Shown piece by piece: positions 17,890 through 27,242 of a stretch of 64,000 nt of DNA. The notes beneath the pieces are model-generated. The model saw only the letters and a program-made list of their open reading frames with translations. It searched no databases and was not told the DNA's origin. The DNA is from Seleniibacterium sp963677135 (lineage in GTDB: Bacteria; Desulfobacterota; Desulfuromonadia; Desulfuromonadales; Geopsychrobacteraceae): NCBI GenBank assembly GCA_963677135.2, contig CAXXLS010000018.1, positions 1-64,000 on the forward strand. Direction: 5' to 3'. The position numbers and the translations under genes are program-made. Numbering within the stretch: position 1 is the first letter of the stretch; each line of letters opens with the position of its first letter.

Positions 17890-18671
17890 ACACCGTCGAT
17901 ATCGGAAACTGGCAGCTGGCGGCCGTCTACCTGCTGCTGATTTTCCCCCTGGGAACCATTCTGCTGCTGCGTATCCCCATGTTCGGCGAAACCCTGATTT
18001 CTGTTCTCAGGATGACCGTCCAGCTGCTTTTTGTCGGTTTCTACCTGCAGTTCGTGTTTGATCTCAACAATATCTGGGTGACATCGGCCTGGATTATGAT
18101 CATGATCATTGTTGCCGACGTGTCCATCGCCCGTGGTTGCGGCCTGCGCTTTCGCCACCTGGGGATCGAGGTGTTCATCGCCATGCTGGGGGGGACGCTG
18201 ATTCCCCTGGCGTTTTTCATGCTGGTTGTTCTTTACGGAATTTCGGCCCATGAAGCCCAGTATGTCATCCCGATCTGCGGCATGATTCTCGGGAACTGCC
18301 TGCGGGCCGTGATCGTCGGCCTGCGCTCCTTCTACGAGGCGGTCCGCAAGCATGAACGGGCCTATCTGCTGACCCTGGCCCAGGGGGCCAGCCTCAAGGA
18401 AGCGGTACATCCCTATCTGCGCGACGCCTGCCAGGCCGCTCTGGCCCCGACGGTGGCGACCATGGCAACGGTCGGCCTGGTGGCCCTTCCGGGCATGATG
18501 ACCGGGGTGATCCTGGGGGGCGGGGATCCGATGGCCGCCATCAAGTACCAGATCGCCATCATGATCGCCATTTTCGCCGGCACCGCCTTGACCGTGGTGC
18601 TGGCCATCCACCTGACCCTGATCAAGAACTTCAGCGCCTTCGGGATTCTGAATCGCAAGATTTTTCGCTAG
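17886..18671 (+). CDS. fetB: UPF0014-family permease, FetB/YbbM type
   Basis: A 261-residue polytopic protein (about seven helices), the usual size of FetB. The conserved family segment with GMILGNCLRAVIVGLRSF and the ALAPTVATMATVGLVALPGMMTG loop are clear. The ATG overlaps the fetA TGA. In E. coli the FetAB pair exports iron and protects against peroxide stress; the same role is inferred here. A strong bidirectional terminator follows. Confidence 0.92.
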   Translation: MNTVDIGNWQLAAVYLLLIFPLGTILLLRIPMFGETLISVLRMTVQLLFVGFYLQFVFDLNNIWVTSAWIMIMIIVADVSIARGCGLRFRHLGIEVFIAMLGGTLIPLAFFMLVVLYGISAHEAQYVIPICGMILGNCLRAVIVGLRSFYEAVRKHERAYLLTLAQGASLKEAVHPYLRDACQAALAPTVATMATVGLVALPGMMTGVILGGGDPMAAIKYQIAIMIAIFAGTALTVVLAIHLTLIKNFSAFGILNRKIFR

Positions 18672-18690
18672 CCGGAAGGCGCGCCCTCCT

Positions 18691-18740
18691 CATAACAAAA
18701 CGGCAGGACGATATCGATATCGCCCTGCCGTTTTGTTATG
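18691..18740. terminator. Bidirectional terminator between fetB and the chemoreceptor gene
   Basis: CATAACAAAACGGCAGG (18691-18707) pairs perfectly with its complement at 18724-18740. The A/T-rich outer part provides a T-run on either strand, which suits two convergent genes. The loop itself contains a small GATATCGATATC palindrome. Confidence 0.88.
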
Positions 18741-18755
18741 TTCCGAAAGCCAGGT

Positions 18756-20912
18756 TTATCCGGCCTGGTGGGGCAGCTCCAGCTGGGTCCCCTTCAGCTC
18801 GAAGCGCGCCAGCATCGTTTTCAGGTAGGCCGCCTGGCTGGCCAGTTCTTCCGCCGCCGCCGCCGATTCCTCCGCGGTGGCGGTATTCTGCTGAACCGCC
18901 TGATCGATATGATTCAGCCCCTGGTTGATCTGGGAAATCCCCTGAGCCTGTTCCTGACTGGCGGCGGCGATCTCGCCCGCCAGGGACGTGACCTGGGTAA
19001 TGGCATCGACTATTTCATCGAGGGCTTCCGAGGTCTTGCTGGCGATTTCGGTTCCGTTGGCCGCCTTGGCCACCGAGCCCTCGATGAGCTGGGCGGTTTC
19101 CTCTGCGGCTTTGGCGCTGCGCGCCGCCAGGTTGCGGACCTCTTCCGCCACCACGGCGAATCCTTTGCCATGCTGCCCGGCCCGGGCGGCCTCGACGGCC
19201 GCGTTCAATGCCAGCAGGTTGGTCTGAAAGGCGATCTCGTCGATGACCTTGATGATTTTGTTGATGTCCTGGCCGGCCTCATTGATTTCGTTCATGGCGA
19301 CGATCATCGATCCCATGCGGTCACTGCCGATCTTGGCTGCATCCTGGGCCTGCATGGCCAGCTGATTGGCCTCGTTGGCATTGGTCGCGCTCCCCTGGAC
19401 CTGGCTTTCGATTTCATTCATCGAGCTGCTGATCTCTTCGAGAGAGGCGGCCGATTCGGTGGCGCTCTGGGAAAGGGTCTGGGCCATATCGGAGACCTGG
19501 TGACTGCCGCCGTCGATCTGGCCGGACGCTTTAAGGACTTCGCCCAGGACATCGTTGAGGTTTGCAACCATGGTTGCGAACGCCTGCCCCATAGTGTCTT
19601 TTTGCGATGCGACCGTGGCGTCAAAACTCAAATTTCCGTCGGCAATTTTGCCGGCCTCGTCCGCTTTGGCCCGGAGACTTGTCACCATCTGGTTGATCGA
19701 TTCGGTCAGTTCGCCAACCTCGTCTTTGCTGCGATAACTGAGGTTGGTGCTCAGGTCCCCGAGGGCGATATGTTTGGCCGCCTCGACCGTCATTTTCAAA
19801 GGTTTGGTCACCGCCCGGGTGATCAGGACGATGGTCAGAATAAGAATGACGACCAGAATCACCGCGCCGCTGCCGAAGCGCCAATTGATCTGAGCGGTGG
19901 TCCGGGTCCCGGCCTGGTGAATGCTGTCGGCAAGGGCGGTGACCTTCGACATGTCGTAGACCAGGGCCATCACCCCGACCAGGCTCCCGGAAAAATCGAA
20001 GATCGGGAAGGAAGAAATGAAATGTCCGCCGATCACCTGCTGATACTCCCGCTCGCGCCCCTGGTCGAGGATGTCAGCGGTGATGACCGGATTGGTCAGG
20101 TCTTTGTTGGTTGATGAGGTAAAGACATACTTGCCGCCTATGACCGGGTTTTTCTGGGGATCCTGCAGGCTGGTGGCGATGGGGAGCATATCCGCAGTCA
20201 TATACACGGCAATCTGGTAGCTGTCGTTGACGTGGTTCGATTTCAGGACCTGGCCGAAGGAGACCAGCACCTCGCAGGAACCAAGGTGCTTCTGGTTGTC
20301 ATCGCTGATCGCCGACAGACCGCGCAGGGCAAAACCACCGCGACCGATCTCAATCCCTTTCAATGGCGCGTGAGAACCCTGGTTGATGGTGACGACCGTC
20401 TTGCGGAAGGAGGTCAGGTTATCGGAGATATCGACTTTTTTGCCGTTTCTCTTGGTTTGCCAGTCATCCCGCCAGATCCGCGCCAGGCTGTGGGCATTGG
20501 GAAGGTGAAAATGGATTCTGAAAGAATCCTGACCGGTCTGTTTTTTGTACCCGGCGACATAGGGCTTGAGGAACTCCCGCAGCTGCTCCCGCGCCTGTTG
20601 CGCCGCCGGATCCTCCTCGTTGCTGATATCTCCCCTCAGGGCGACTTTATAAATGTCCTGGATTCCGGGAAGCTGTGAAAACAGGGCGGCCTGCTGAAGG
20701 GCCACACTGCCCAACTGCTCAATGCCGTCGTAGATGGAATCCTTGCGGGCTGTCGCCTCGGTGGCCATAACCTCCCTGGCATATTCGACCAGGGTCTCTT
20801 CCTGATCATGCACCAGCCCGGTCACCGTAAAATTGGTTGCCATGACGACAATCACGGCAAAAACAATCACCAGCAGAGCGATCGGGACGGTAAACTTGGT
20901 GCGCAGGGACAT
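18756..20912 (-). CDS. Methyl-accepting chemotaxis protein
   Basis: A 718-residue chemoreceptor. A first membrane helix (about 8-30) is followed by a large periplasmic sensor domain of Cache type (about 32-340), a second helix (about 345-367), a HAMP domain (about 368-425) and the cytoplasmic signalling domain. The hairpin tip reads IDEIAFQTNLLALNAAVEAARAG, the contact region for CheA/CheW. There is no CheR-docking pentapeptide at the C-terminus. The ATG at 20912 has AAGGAG eight bases upstream. The ligand is unknown. A sigma-28-like -10 element lies upstream. Confidence 0.95.
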   Translation of the reverse strand: MSLRTKFTVPIALLVIVFAVIVVMATNFTVTGLVHDQEETLVEYAREVMATEATARKDSIYDGIEQLGSVALQQAALFSQLPGIQDIYKVALRGDISNEEDPAAQQAREQLREFLKPYVAGYKKQTGQDSFRIHFHLPNAHSLARIWRDDWQTKRNGKKVDISDNLTSFRKTVVTINQGSHAPLKGIEIGRGGFALRGLSAISDDNQKHLGSCEVLVSFGQVLKSNHVNDSYQIAVYMTADMLPIATSLQDPQKNPVIGGKYVFTSSTNKDLTNPVITADILDQGREREYQQVIGGHFISSFPIFDFSGSLVGVMALVYDMSKVTALADSIHQAGTRTTAQINWRFGSGAVILVVILILTIVLITRAVTKPLKMTVEAAKHIALGDLSTNLSYRSKDEVGELTESINQMVTSLRAKADEAGKIADGNLSFDATVASQKDTMGQAFATMVANLNDVLGEVLKASGQIDGGSHQVSDMAQTLSQSATESAASLEEISSSMNEIESQVQGSATNANEANQLAMQAQDAAKIGSDRMGSMIVAMNEINEAGQDINKIIKVIDEIAFQTNLLALNAAVEAARAGQHGKGFAVVAEEVRNLAARSAKAAEETAQLIEGSVAKAANGTEIASKTSEALDEIVDAITQVTSLAGEIAAASQEQAQGISQINQGLNHIDQAVQQNTATAEESAAAAEELASQAAYLKTMLARFELKGTQLELPHQAG

Positions 20913-20981
20913 AGCATATTCTCCTTGTGAACGTGTAAATTACAGTAACTGGTCAACGGACCCTTTCAGGGAGGGCCGTTT

Positions 20982-21008
20982 TTATCGGCTTAGAGAGAGC
21001 TGCTATTG
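20982..21008 (-). promoter_or_regulatory. Candidate sigma-28 promoter of the chemoreceptor
   Basis: Read on the minus strand, 20989-20982 is GCCGATAA, an exact match to the FliA -10 element, about 70 bases before the start codon. The -35 region (CAATAGCA, 11 bases upstream) is a poor match to TAAAGTTT. The rest of the 362-bp gap 20913-21274 is AT-rich and shows no gene. Confidence 0.45.
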
Positions 21009-21274
21009 TAGGGAGGTTGTTGAGATTAATAGCGTATAATCTCAGTCTATAGTTAATGATCGCATGCGGTCAATTAAAAAATAATAATTGTTTGATCTGA
21101 GCAAAATTTCTTTTAGGCCTTTTTTCGTCTTTCCCGATTTGGTTTTCTCGGACCGGGAGAAACGTTTTTGAGGTTTGACTTGGTCGGCTCTTTCATGCGA
21201 TTTTGACATTCCGTTGTTTCGTTTCAGGTTGTCCATACTGCTGAAAATACCCTTGTCTCCCTGTCCTTGGGCCT

Positions 21275-23029
21275 ATGTCATTACTGAAAGAAATACAGGA
21301 TACCGTCAATCAGTACGCCGAGATCATTGCCCAGGTGATCAAGGTCGACGTCGAAATCGTCGATACCGATCTGATCAGGATTGCCGGGACCGGGTTTTAC
21401 AAAGATCGCATCGGTGAGTACATGGCCGATGAGGGGTTTGTCTATCGGGCGGTTCTCGAAACGGGAGAAAGCCAGGTCATCATGGACCCGGGACACAATA
21501 AGCTCTGTATCTCGTGCCCCAAGCAGTTGATCTGCGCCGAGAAGCTTGGCATCTGTAAGCCGATCAAGCTGGCCGACGAGATTCTCGGGATCATCGGCCT
21601 GATCTGTTTCTCCGATGAACAGCGTGAGCAGGTTTTGGAAAACCTCGATGCCTATCTTGCCTATATAGACAAAATCGCCGAGTTCATTGCCGGAAAGGCC
21701 TATGAAAAACAGGAGCGGCACCGGACCGAGCTGATGATCGGTCTGATGAACCAGGTTGTTGACAAGATCAGTTCCTGCGTGGTCATTGTCAACGACTCCG
21801 ATCAGATCAGTTACATCAACCAGAATGCGATCAATCAGCTTGGCCTTGAGGGGGAAGAATACCTCGGCCGGAAGCTGAGCATCGGTGAGACCGGTGATTC
21901 CATTCTGGATAATGATGAATTCAAAATCGAGATAGCGGGGCAGAGTTTTGACCTGGTGGGGAATATCTTTCCGATCTCTCTGGAGCTTGGCGAGTATGCC
22001 AAGATCATCATTTTCCGGGAGATGAAAAGTTTCAAAACGCGCATCTACGAACTGACCCGGACGGGGGACAATGCCGGCCTGGATCATATCCTGGGAACCT
22101 CCCGGGCCATTGTGAAGCTCAAGAACCAGATCCTGAAAATAGCGGATTCCAGTTCAACTGTCCTTATCCAGGGGGAAAGCGGGACCGGCAAGGAGCTGGT
22201 TGCCAGGGCCATCCACCAGTCCAGCACCCGTGCGAATGAGCCGTTCGTCGCTATCAACTGTGGCGCAATTCCCGACACTCTGCTCGAAAGTGAATTGTTC
22301 GGATACGTCAAGGGCGCCTTCACCGGGGCCGATCCCCGGGGAAAGATCGGCAAATTTGAACTGGCCAACAAGGGAGTTCTGTTCCTGGACGAAATCGGCG
22401 ATATGCCCCTCTATCTCCAGGTGAAGCTGCTCAGGGTGCTGGAAGAGCGGAAAATCATGCGGATTGGTTCCAACAACCCCATCGACGTTGATATCCGGAT
22501 TATCGCCGCGACGCACAAGAACCTGGCGGAGATGATTCAGGAGAACAGTTTCCGCGAGGATCTTTTTTACCGTCTCAATGTCATCCCTCTCGATATCCCC
22601 CCTCTGCGTGAACGCAAATCGGATGTCGAGTCCCTTGTTTATCATTTTGCGGAAAAGTACAGCTCCCTGTTTGGCAAGCCGTTTGCCCGCATTGAACGGC
22701 AGGTGTTCGAGCGCATGCTCGACTACGACTGGCCGGGGAATATCCGGGAGCTGGAAAACAGTGTCGAATTCATGATCAACATGATGGATTCCGACGGCAT
22801 TCTGGGGATCGATCTGCTGCCCAAATGCCTGTCCGGAGTCTCCCGGACCGGAGCGGATCAGGGGCAACCGGCCGTTCGGTCCCTCAGCGATCTTGAAAAA
22901 GATGCCATCAGGCAGGCTCTGGCCATCTATGGGAAAACCACGGAAGGCAAGAGGCGGGCGGCCGAGAAACTCGGCATCGGGCTGGCAACGCTTTACCGGC
23001 GGCTCGATGCCTTGAATTTATCAGATTGA
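21275..23029 (+). CDS. Sigma-54-dependent activator with Cys-containing sensor domain
   Basis: A 584-residue enhancer-binding protein. The N-terminal sensor (about 1-150) contains four Cys (78, 81, 87, 94) in a C-x2-C-x5-C-x6-C array resembling activators of amino-acid fermentation genes such as PrdR. A PAS-like domain follows (about 160-250). The AAA+ domain (about 268-500) has Walker A GESGTGKE, the sigma-54 contact GAFTGA and Walker B LFLDEIGD. A Fis-type helix-turn-helix lies at the C-terminus (about 545-584). Two GG-N10-GC promoters occur in the downstream amino-acid gene cluster, so these are its likely targets. Confidence 0.92.
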   Translation: MSLLKEIQDTVNQYAEIIAQVIKVDVEIVDTDLIRIAGTGFYKDRIGEYMADEGFVYRAVLETGESQVIMDPGHNKLCISCPKQLICAEKLGICKPIKLADEILGIIGLICFSDEQREQVLENLDAYLAYIDKIAEFIAGKAYEKQERHRTELMIGLMNQVVDKISSCVVIVNDSDQISYINQNAINQLGLEGEEYLGRKLSIGETGDSILDNDEFKIEIAGQSFDLVGNIFPISLELGEYAKIIIFREMKSFKTRIYELTRTGDNAGLDHILGTSRAIVKLKNQILKIADSSSTVLIQGESGTGKELVARAIHQSSTRANEPFVAINCGAIPDTLLESELFGYVKGAFTGADPRGKIGKFELANKGVLFLDEIGDMPLYLQVKLLRVLEERKIMRIGSNNPIDVDIRIIAATHKNLAEMIQENSFREDLFYRLNVIPLDIPPLRERKSDVESLVYHFAEKYSSLFGKPFARIERQVFERMLDYDWPGNIRELENSVEFMINMMDSDGILGIDLLPKCLSGVSRTGADQGQPAVRSLSDLEKDAIRQALAIYGKTTEGKRRAAEKLGIGLATLYRRLDALNLSD

Positions 23030-23052
23030 GAAATTTTCCTTGTCTTCCCCCT

Positions 23053-24258
23053 TCAGCGAAGCTTGCGTCCCCTTTCCTGATAGGCTTTGGCTATTCCCGC
23101 CGTTGAGGTTTCCCGGTAGGGGGACGGCAATGCCAGGCCGGTTTCCTTCATAACCATAACGATTTCATCAAAGGGAATTTTGTGTTTCCCGTCGGTAAAA
23201 AGTGCGAACCTGCAGCAGTTAAGAGCGCGCGTCGCGGCGTGGGCATTCCGCTCGATACAGGGAATCTGGACCAGTCCCATGACTGGATCACAGGTCAGCC
23301 CCAGGTTGTGCTCCAGCCCCATCTCCGCAGCATATTCAATCTGCTGGGGAGAGCCGCCGAGAAGCTTTGCCGCGGCGGCTGCAGCCATGGCGCAGGCGGT
23401 GCCGATCTCTCCCTGGCAGCCGACTTCCGCTCCCGATATCGAGGCATTCTGCTTGACCAGGTTGCCGATCAGGCCGGCCACGGCCAAAGCCTTGAGGATA
23501 TCCTGCTCAGTGCATGACACCGTTTCTCTGAGGTAGCGCAGGACCGCCGGGACAACCCCGCAGGCGCCGCAGGTCGGCGCGGTGACGATGACGCCCCCAC
23601 TGGCATTCTCTTCCGCAACCGCCAGGGCGTAGGCACAGAGCCGGCCGCTTTCACTGAAATACGGTCCGAACAGTTCGGATTTTCGATAAAAGGAATGAGC
23701 CCGGCGGGTCAGCCCCAGTCCTCCGGGGAGGGCTCCTTCGGCATGGAGTCCTCTTTCGATGGCTTCCGACATGGTCTGCCAGACCTCTTGCAGGTAGGTT
23801 TTGATGTCATCCCCCTCCACCTTGGCCACGTATTCCCAGAGGGTCTCTCCCTTCATGTCGCAGCGTGCCAGGATCTCTGTCAGGCTGTCCAGTTCATAGA
23901 GGTCCGGAAGCTGCTCCTGATTGTTCAGGGCCCCGCCGCCGATACTGCAGACCTGCCACTGGTCCAGTCGCTTCCCGGCTGCGTCGAACGCCTCGAAGGT
24001 CATCCCGTTGGGGTGCTCGGGGAGGGGGGCTTCCGGTTTCCAGACCAGCTCGAGGGGCCTGTCGGCAAAAACCTGCTGCAGTGCCTGGTCTGTGAGATGG
24101 CCACGCCCGGTGGCGGCGAGACTGCCATGCAGAGTCACCCGGTAACCGGAGGCCTTGGGGCACCGTTCCAGGAATTGCTCGGCCGCTTTTCTGGGTCCCA
24201 TGGTGTGACTGCTGGAAGGTCCGGTACCAATCCGGTAGATCTCGCGAATCGACTTCAT
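23053..24258 (-). CDS. sdaA: L-serine ammonia-lyase, iron-sulfur type, fused alpha/beta
   Basis: A 401-residue one-chain L-serine dehydratase that deaminates L-serine to pyruvate. The beta-type N-terminus has GPSSSHTMGP; cluster-ligand cysteines are seen in APTCGACG, LTCDPVMG and QIPCIERN. Normal one-chain enzymes are about 455 residues, so this one is somewhat short in its N-terminal part. GAGGAGC precedes the ATG. It is convergent with the sigma-54 activator (23 bp apart) and divergent from the PLP-enzyme operon, sharing with it a regulatory region that holds a sigma-54 promoter. Confidence 0.92.
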   Translation of the reverse strand: MKSIREIYRIGTGPSSSHTMGPRKAAEQFLERCPKASGYRVTLHGSLAATGRGHLTDQALQQVFADRPLELVWKPEAPLPEHPNGMTFEAFDAAGKRLDQWQVCSIGGGALNNQEQLPDLYELDSLTEILARCDMKGETLWEYVAKVEGDDIKTYLQEVWQTMSEAIERGLHAEGALPGGLGLTRRAHSFYRKSELFGPYFSESGRLCAYALAVAEENASGGVIVTAPTCGACGVVPAVLRYLRETVSCTEQDILKALAVAGLIGNLVKQNASISGAEVGCQGEIGTACAMAAAAAAKLLGGSPQQIEYAAEMGLEHNLGLTCDPVMGLVQIPCIERNAHAATRALNCCRFALFTDGKHKIPFDEIVMVMKETGLALPSPYRETSTAGIAKAYQERGRKLR

Positions 24259-24283
24259 TGTCGTCTGCTCCTCGGGTAGGGAT

Positions 24284-24320
24284 GCAAAAAGTTTTTTGTA
24301 AATACAAGCAAACTTTTTGC
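24284..24320. promoter_or_regulatory. Perfect 11-bp inverted repeat, probable activator site
   Basis: GCAAAAAGTTT (24284-24294) and AAACTTTTTGC (24310-24320) are exact inverted copies separated by 15 bp. They lie in the divergent region between sdaA and the threonine-synthase-like gene, a few bases upstream of a sigma-54 promoter. A binding site for the activator encoded at 21275 or for a second regulator is inferred. Confidence 0.6.
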
Positions 24321-24324
24321 CAAG

Positions 24325-24342
24325 TTGGCCTTAAATCTGCAA
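24325..24342 (+). promoter_or_regulatory. Sigma-54 (-24/-12) promoter of the PLP-enzyme operon
   Basis: TTGGCCTTAAATCTGCAA: GG at 24327-24328 and GC at 24339-24340 with exactly ten bases between. The flanking TTGGC and TGCA fit the RpoN consensus. Expected start near 24351, about 80 bases before ATG 24432. Confidence 0.75.
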
Positions 24343-24431
24343 TGCATCGCACGAGTATGCCAGCAGGTATCTGTCGATTATTTTGCCTCAGTTTGATCAA
24401 AAAATCCGAAATAAAGCCCGGGAAAAAATCA

Positions 24432-25697
24432 ATGGAACATGTTTCAGGACTCAGGTGTGTTGTTTGCGGCAAGAAATACGCCGTTTCCGAACTGGATTAT
24501 GTCTGTCCGGATCACGGAACGGAAGGGATCCTCGACGTCTGCTACGATTATGACCTGATCAGGAAGGAGTTCAGCAGGGAAGAGCTGCAGCGCTCCTGTG
24601 ATTTTACTATCTGGCGCTATCGCCCCTTGCTGCCGGTCGGGAAGGACGCCGAAATCCCCCCGCTGGCCGTCGGGTGGACCCCCCTGTATGCCACCCCGCG
24701 TCTGGCCAGGGACCTTGGCCTCGCGCGGCTCTGGGTGAAGGATGAAGGGCGTCAGCCGACCGCCTCTTTTAAGGATCGGGCCAGTGCGGTGGCGGTGGTC
24801 AAGGCCCGGGAGAAACAGGCGCGGGTGATGACCACGGCCAGTACCGGTAATGCGGCCGCGGCCTTGAGCGGCTTCTGCGCCAGCGTTGGCCAGAACAATG
24901 TCATCTTTGTTCCCGAAACCGCCCCGCAGGCCAAAATCGCCCAGCTCCTGGCCTTCGGGTCACGCGTGCTGCTGGTCGAGGGGAGCTATGACGATGCCTT
25001 CGATTTGTGCCTGCAGGCAGAGCGGGAGTACGGCTGGTACAATCGGAACACGGGCTACAACCCCTATATGACCGAAGGGAAGAAGACCGCCAGCTTTGAA
25101 ATCTGGGAACAGCTGGGCGGGCGGGTTCCCGATCGGATTTTCGTCAGTGTTGGCGACGGTTGCATTATCGGCGGACTTCACAAGGGGTTCAAGGATCTGC
25201 TGGCCCTCGGCTGGATCGATCGGTTGCCCAGGCTGATGGGAATTCAGGCCGATGGCAGCAACTATCTGACCCAGGCCTGGGAAAATAATGAAGATGTGCT
25301 GACCAAGCCCCCGATCTCGGCTGCGACGGTGGCCGACAGCATCAGCGCCGGCCTGCCGCGCGATCGGATCAAGGCCCTGGCGGCGGTGCGGGAGACCGAG
25401 GGGGCCTATCTGAGCATCAGCGATGAGGAGATTCTGGCCGCGATCCCTGCTCTGGCGGGGGGGTGCGGTGTTTTCGCCGAGCCGGCCGGCGCCGCGGCTT
25501 ATGCCGGACTGGTCAAGGCGGTTCAGCTCGGGATGGTTTCCGCAGAGGAAAGTGTCGTGGTGCTGAACACCGGAAGTGGGTTGAAGGATGTCGCCAGTGC
25601 CATGCAGGCGGTTCGTAATGTGGGCAATGGGGCCTACAGCGTCGCTCCAGATCTTGATGACCTGAAAAAGGTTGTCGGGGTCTGGGGCGATAAATAG
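24432..25697 (+). CDS. Threonine-synthase-like PLP enzyme
   Basis: A 421-residue fold-type-II PLP enzyme. An N-terminal zinc-ribbon-like segment (CVVCGKKY...YVCPDHG) precedes the catalytic domain; the PLP lysine is in PTASFKDRASAVAV and a phosphate loop in TASTGNAAAALSG. This is the threonine-synthase (ThrC) family, but the setting is amino-acid breakdown under sigma-54, and no homoserine genes are nearby, so an ammonia-lyase or related activity on an imported amino acid is possible. ATG 24432 is chosen because it follows the sigma-54 promoter and begins at the zinc ribbon. Confidence 0.82.
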   Translation: MEHVSGLRCVVCGKKYAVSELDYVCPDHGTEGILDVCYDYDLIRKEFSREELQRSCDFTIWRYRPLLPVGKDAEIPPLAVGWTPLYATPRLARDLGLARLWVKDEGRQPTASFKDRASAVAVVKAREKQARVMTTASTGNAAAALSGFCASVGQNNVIFVPETAPQAKIAQLLAFGSRVLLVEGSYDDAFDLCLQAEREYGWYNRNTGYNPYMTEGKKTASFEIWEQLGGRVPDRIFVSVGDGCIIGGLHKGFKDLLALGWIDRLPRLMGIQADGSNYLTQAWENNEDVLTKPPISAATVADSISAGLPRDRIKALAAVRETEGAYLSISDEEILAAIPALAGGCGVFAEPAGAAAYAGLVKAVQLGMVSAEESVVVLNTGSGLKDVASAMQAVRNVGNGAYSVAPDLDDLKKVVGVWGDK

Positions 25698-25722
25698 AGG
25701 AAAATGTTTAAAGGAGTGAAAG

Positions 25723-27198
25723 ATGTCTCTCATTGATTTGACAAAACATGAAGAAACTCTTGAGCGGTCAGTCAGGCTGGCTCGGGAGCGTCATATTATC
25801 ATCCCCACCCTCAAGCAGATGAACGATCCGGAGCTGATTCCGGGCGGAATCAAGGGCCGGCTGAAGACGGTCGGGCTATGGGACCTGAACCCGCTGAACC
25901 TGTTCCGTATCACCTGGCGCAACGAACCGGTTGCCAGTGGGGGTGGCTTCGGTGGGGTCAATTATCTTGAATTTCCGCCTGAGCTGACCGGAGTTCAGGC
26001 CCGGATTCTGGCGCCGGTCGGTAAATGGTTTCCTACCGGTGCCCACAAGGTGGGGGCCGCTTTCGGGTGCCTGGTGCCACGTCTGGTGACGGGCCAGTTC
26101 GACCCGACCCGGCAAAAGGCCGTCTGGCCGTCAACCGGCAATTACTGCCGTGGCGGGGCCTATGACTCCAACCTGCTGGGTTGTGAGTCGATCGCCATTC
26201 TGCCCGAAGGGATGAGCCAGGAGCGTTTTGAATGGCTCAGCCGGGTGGCCGGTGAAACCATAAAAACTCCGGGCAGCGAAAGTAACGTCAAGGAGATTTT
26301 CGACAAGTGCTGGGAACTCCGCAATTCCGGGCAGGATCTGATCATCTTCAATCAGTTCGAGGAGTTCGGCAACTATCTCTGGCATCACGAGGTCACTGGT
26401 CAGGCCATGGCCGATGTCGCCGAGCAGGTTATGGGGCCGGACGACCGCTTGTTCGGGGCCGTCTATACCACCGGATCTGCGGGGACCATCGCCAGCGGCG
26501 ATTATCTCAAGAAGCGCTTTCCCGGCTGTAAAATCGCCGCCAGTGAGGCCCTGCAGTGTCCGACCCTGCTCGAAAACGGATTCGGTGATCATCGTATCGA
26601 AGGGATCGGAGACAAGCATGTGCCCTGGGTTCACAACGTCAAGAACACGGATGTCGTCATCGCCATCGATGATGAAGCCCCCATGTCCCTGATCCGCCTG
26701 TTCAATACCCCGATCGGCCACAGCTACCTCCTTCGTCAGGGCGTTTCTCCCGGCCTGGTCGGCCAGTTGCACCTGTTGGGGATTTCCGGTGTGGCCAACC
26801 TGCTGTCGGCCATTAAATTCGCCAAGCACTTCCGTCTTGGGAAAAACGATGTCGTTATGACGGTGCTCACGGACTCCATGGAAATGTACCAGAGTCGTCT
26901 GGTGGAACTGACCGAGGAGAGGGGAGAATTTTCCGAAGCAGACGCGGTTGCAGCTTACCATCAGTATCTGATGGGCCAGACGACCGACAATATGGAGGAG
27001 TTGACGCTTCAGGGCAAACGGCGGGTTCACAACCTGAAATATTACACCTGGGTTGAGCAGCAGGGGAAAACCTACGATGAAATCCAGGCCCAATGGCATG
27101 ATGACAGCTACTGGACCGCGATTCCCGAGAGTCGTGAATTGCTTGACAGTCTGATTGAAGAATTCAATGACCGGACCGGCCTGCTGAAGGATCTCTGA
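25723..27198 (+). CDS. PLP-dependent enzyme, tryptophan-synthase-beta-like fold
   Basis: A 491-residue fold-type-II PLP protein. The cofactor Lys is inferred from FPTGAHKVGAAFG, the phosphate or substrate loop from PSTGNYCRGGAYDSN, and a Gly-rich loop from YTTGSAGTIASGD. AAGGAG lies seven bases before the ATG, 25 bp after the preceding PLP enzyme. I know similar proteins only as unassigned beta-family PLP enzymes found with YgeY-type hydrolases. Two adjacent PLP enzymes may act in sequence or as partners on the same amino acid. Substrate unknown. Confidence 0.8.
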   Translation: MSLIDLTKHEETLERSVRLARERHIIIPTLKQMNDPELIPGGIKGRLKTVGLWDLNPLNLFRITWRNEPVASGGGFGGVNYLEFPPELTGVQARILAPVGKWFPTGAHKVGAAFGCLVPRLVTGQFDPTRQKAVWPSTGNYCRGGAYDSNLLGCESIAILPEGMSQERFEWLSRVAGETIKTPGSESNVKEIFDKCWELRNSGQDLIIFNQFEEFGNYLWHHEVTGQAMADVAEQVMGPDDRLFGAVYTTGSAGTIASGDYLKKRFPGCKIAASEALQCPTLLENGFGDHRIEGIGDKHVPWVHNVKNTDVVIAIDDEAPMSLIRLFNTPIGHSYLLRQGVSPGLVGQLHLLGISGVANLLSAIKFAKHFRLGKNDVVMTVLTDSMEMYQSRLVELTEERGEFSEADAVAAYHQYLMGQTTDNMEELTLQGKRRVHNLKYYTWVEQQGKTYDEIQAQWHDDSYWTAIPESRELLDSLIEEFNDRTGLLKDL

Positions 27199-27207
27199 AA
27201 GAGGTTC

Positions 27208-27242
27208 TTCTCAGAATGAGAAATGATTTCTCGAACTGAGAA
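27208..27242. promoter_or_regulatory. Two tandem TTCTCA-n3-TGAGAA dyads
   Basis: TTCTCAGAATGAGAA (27208-27222) is a perfect dyad and TTCTCGAACTGAGAA (27228-27242) a near-perfect one. Their centres are 20 bp apart, i.e. on the same DNA face. They sit between the PLP gene and the ygeY-like gene, where no terminator is seen; an operator pair or an RNA structure is possible. Confidence 0.5.

Noticed and set aside
18738..20114. 458-codon frame opposite the chemoreceptor gene
   Set aside because: The minus-strand frame encodes an unmistakable chemoreceptor; the plus-strand translation is repetitive without domain.
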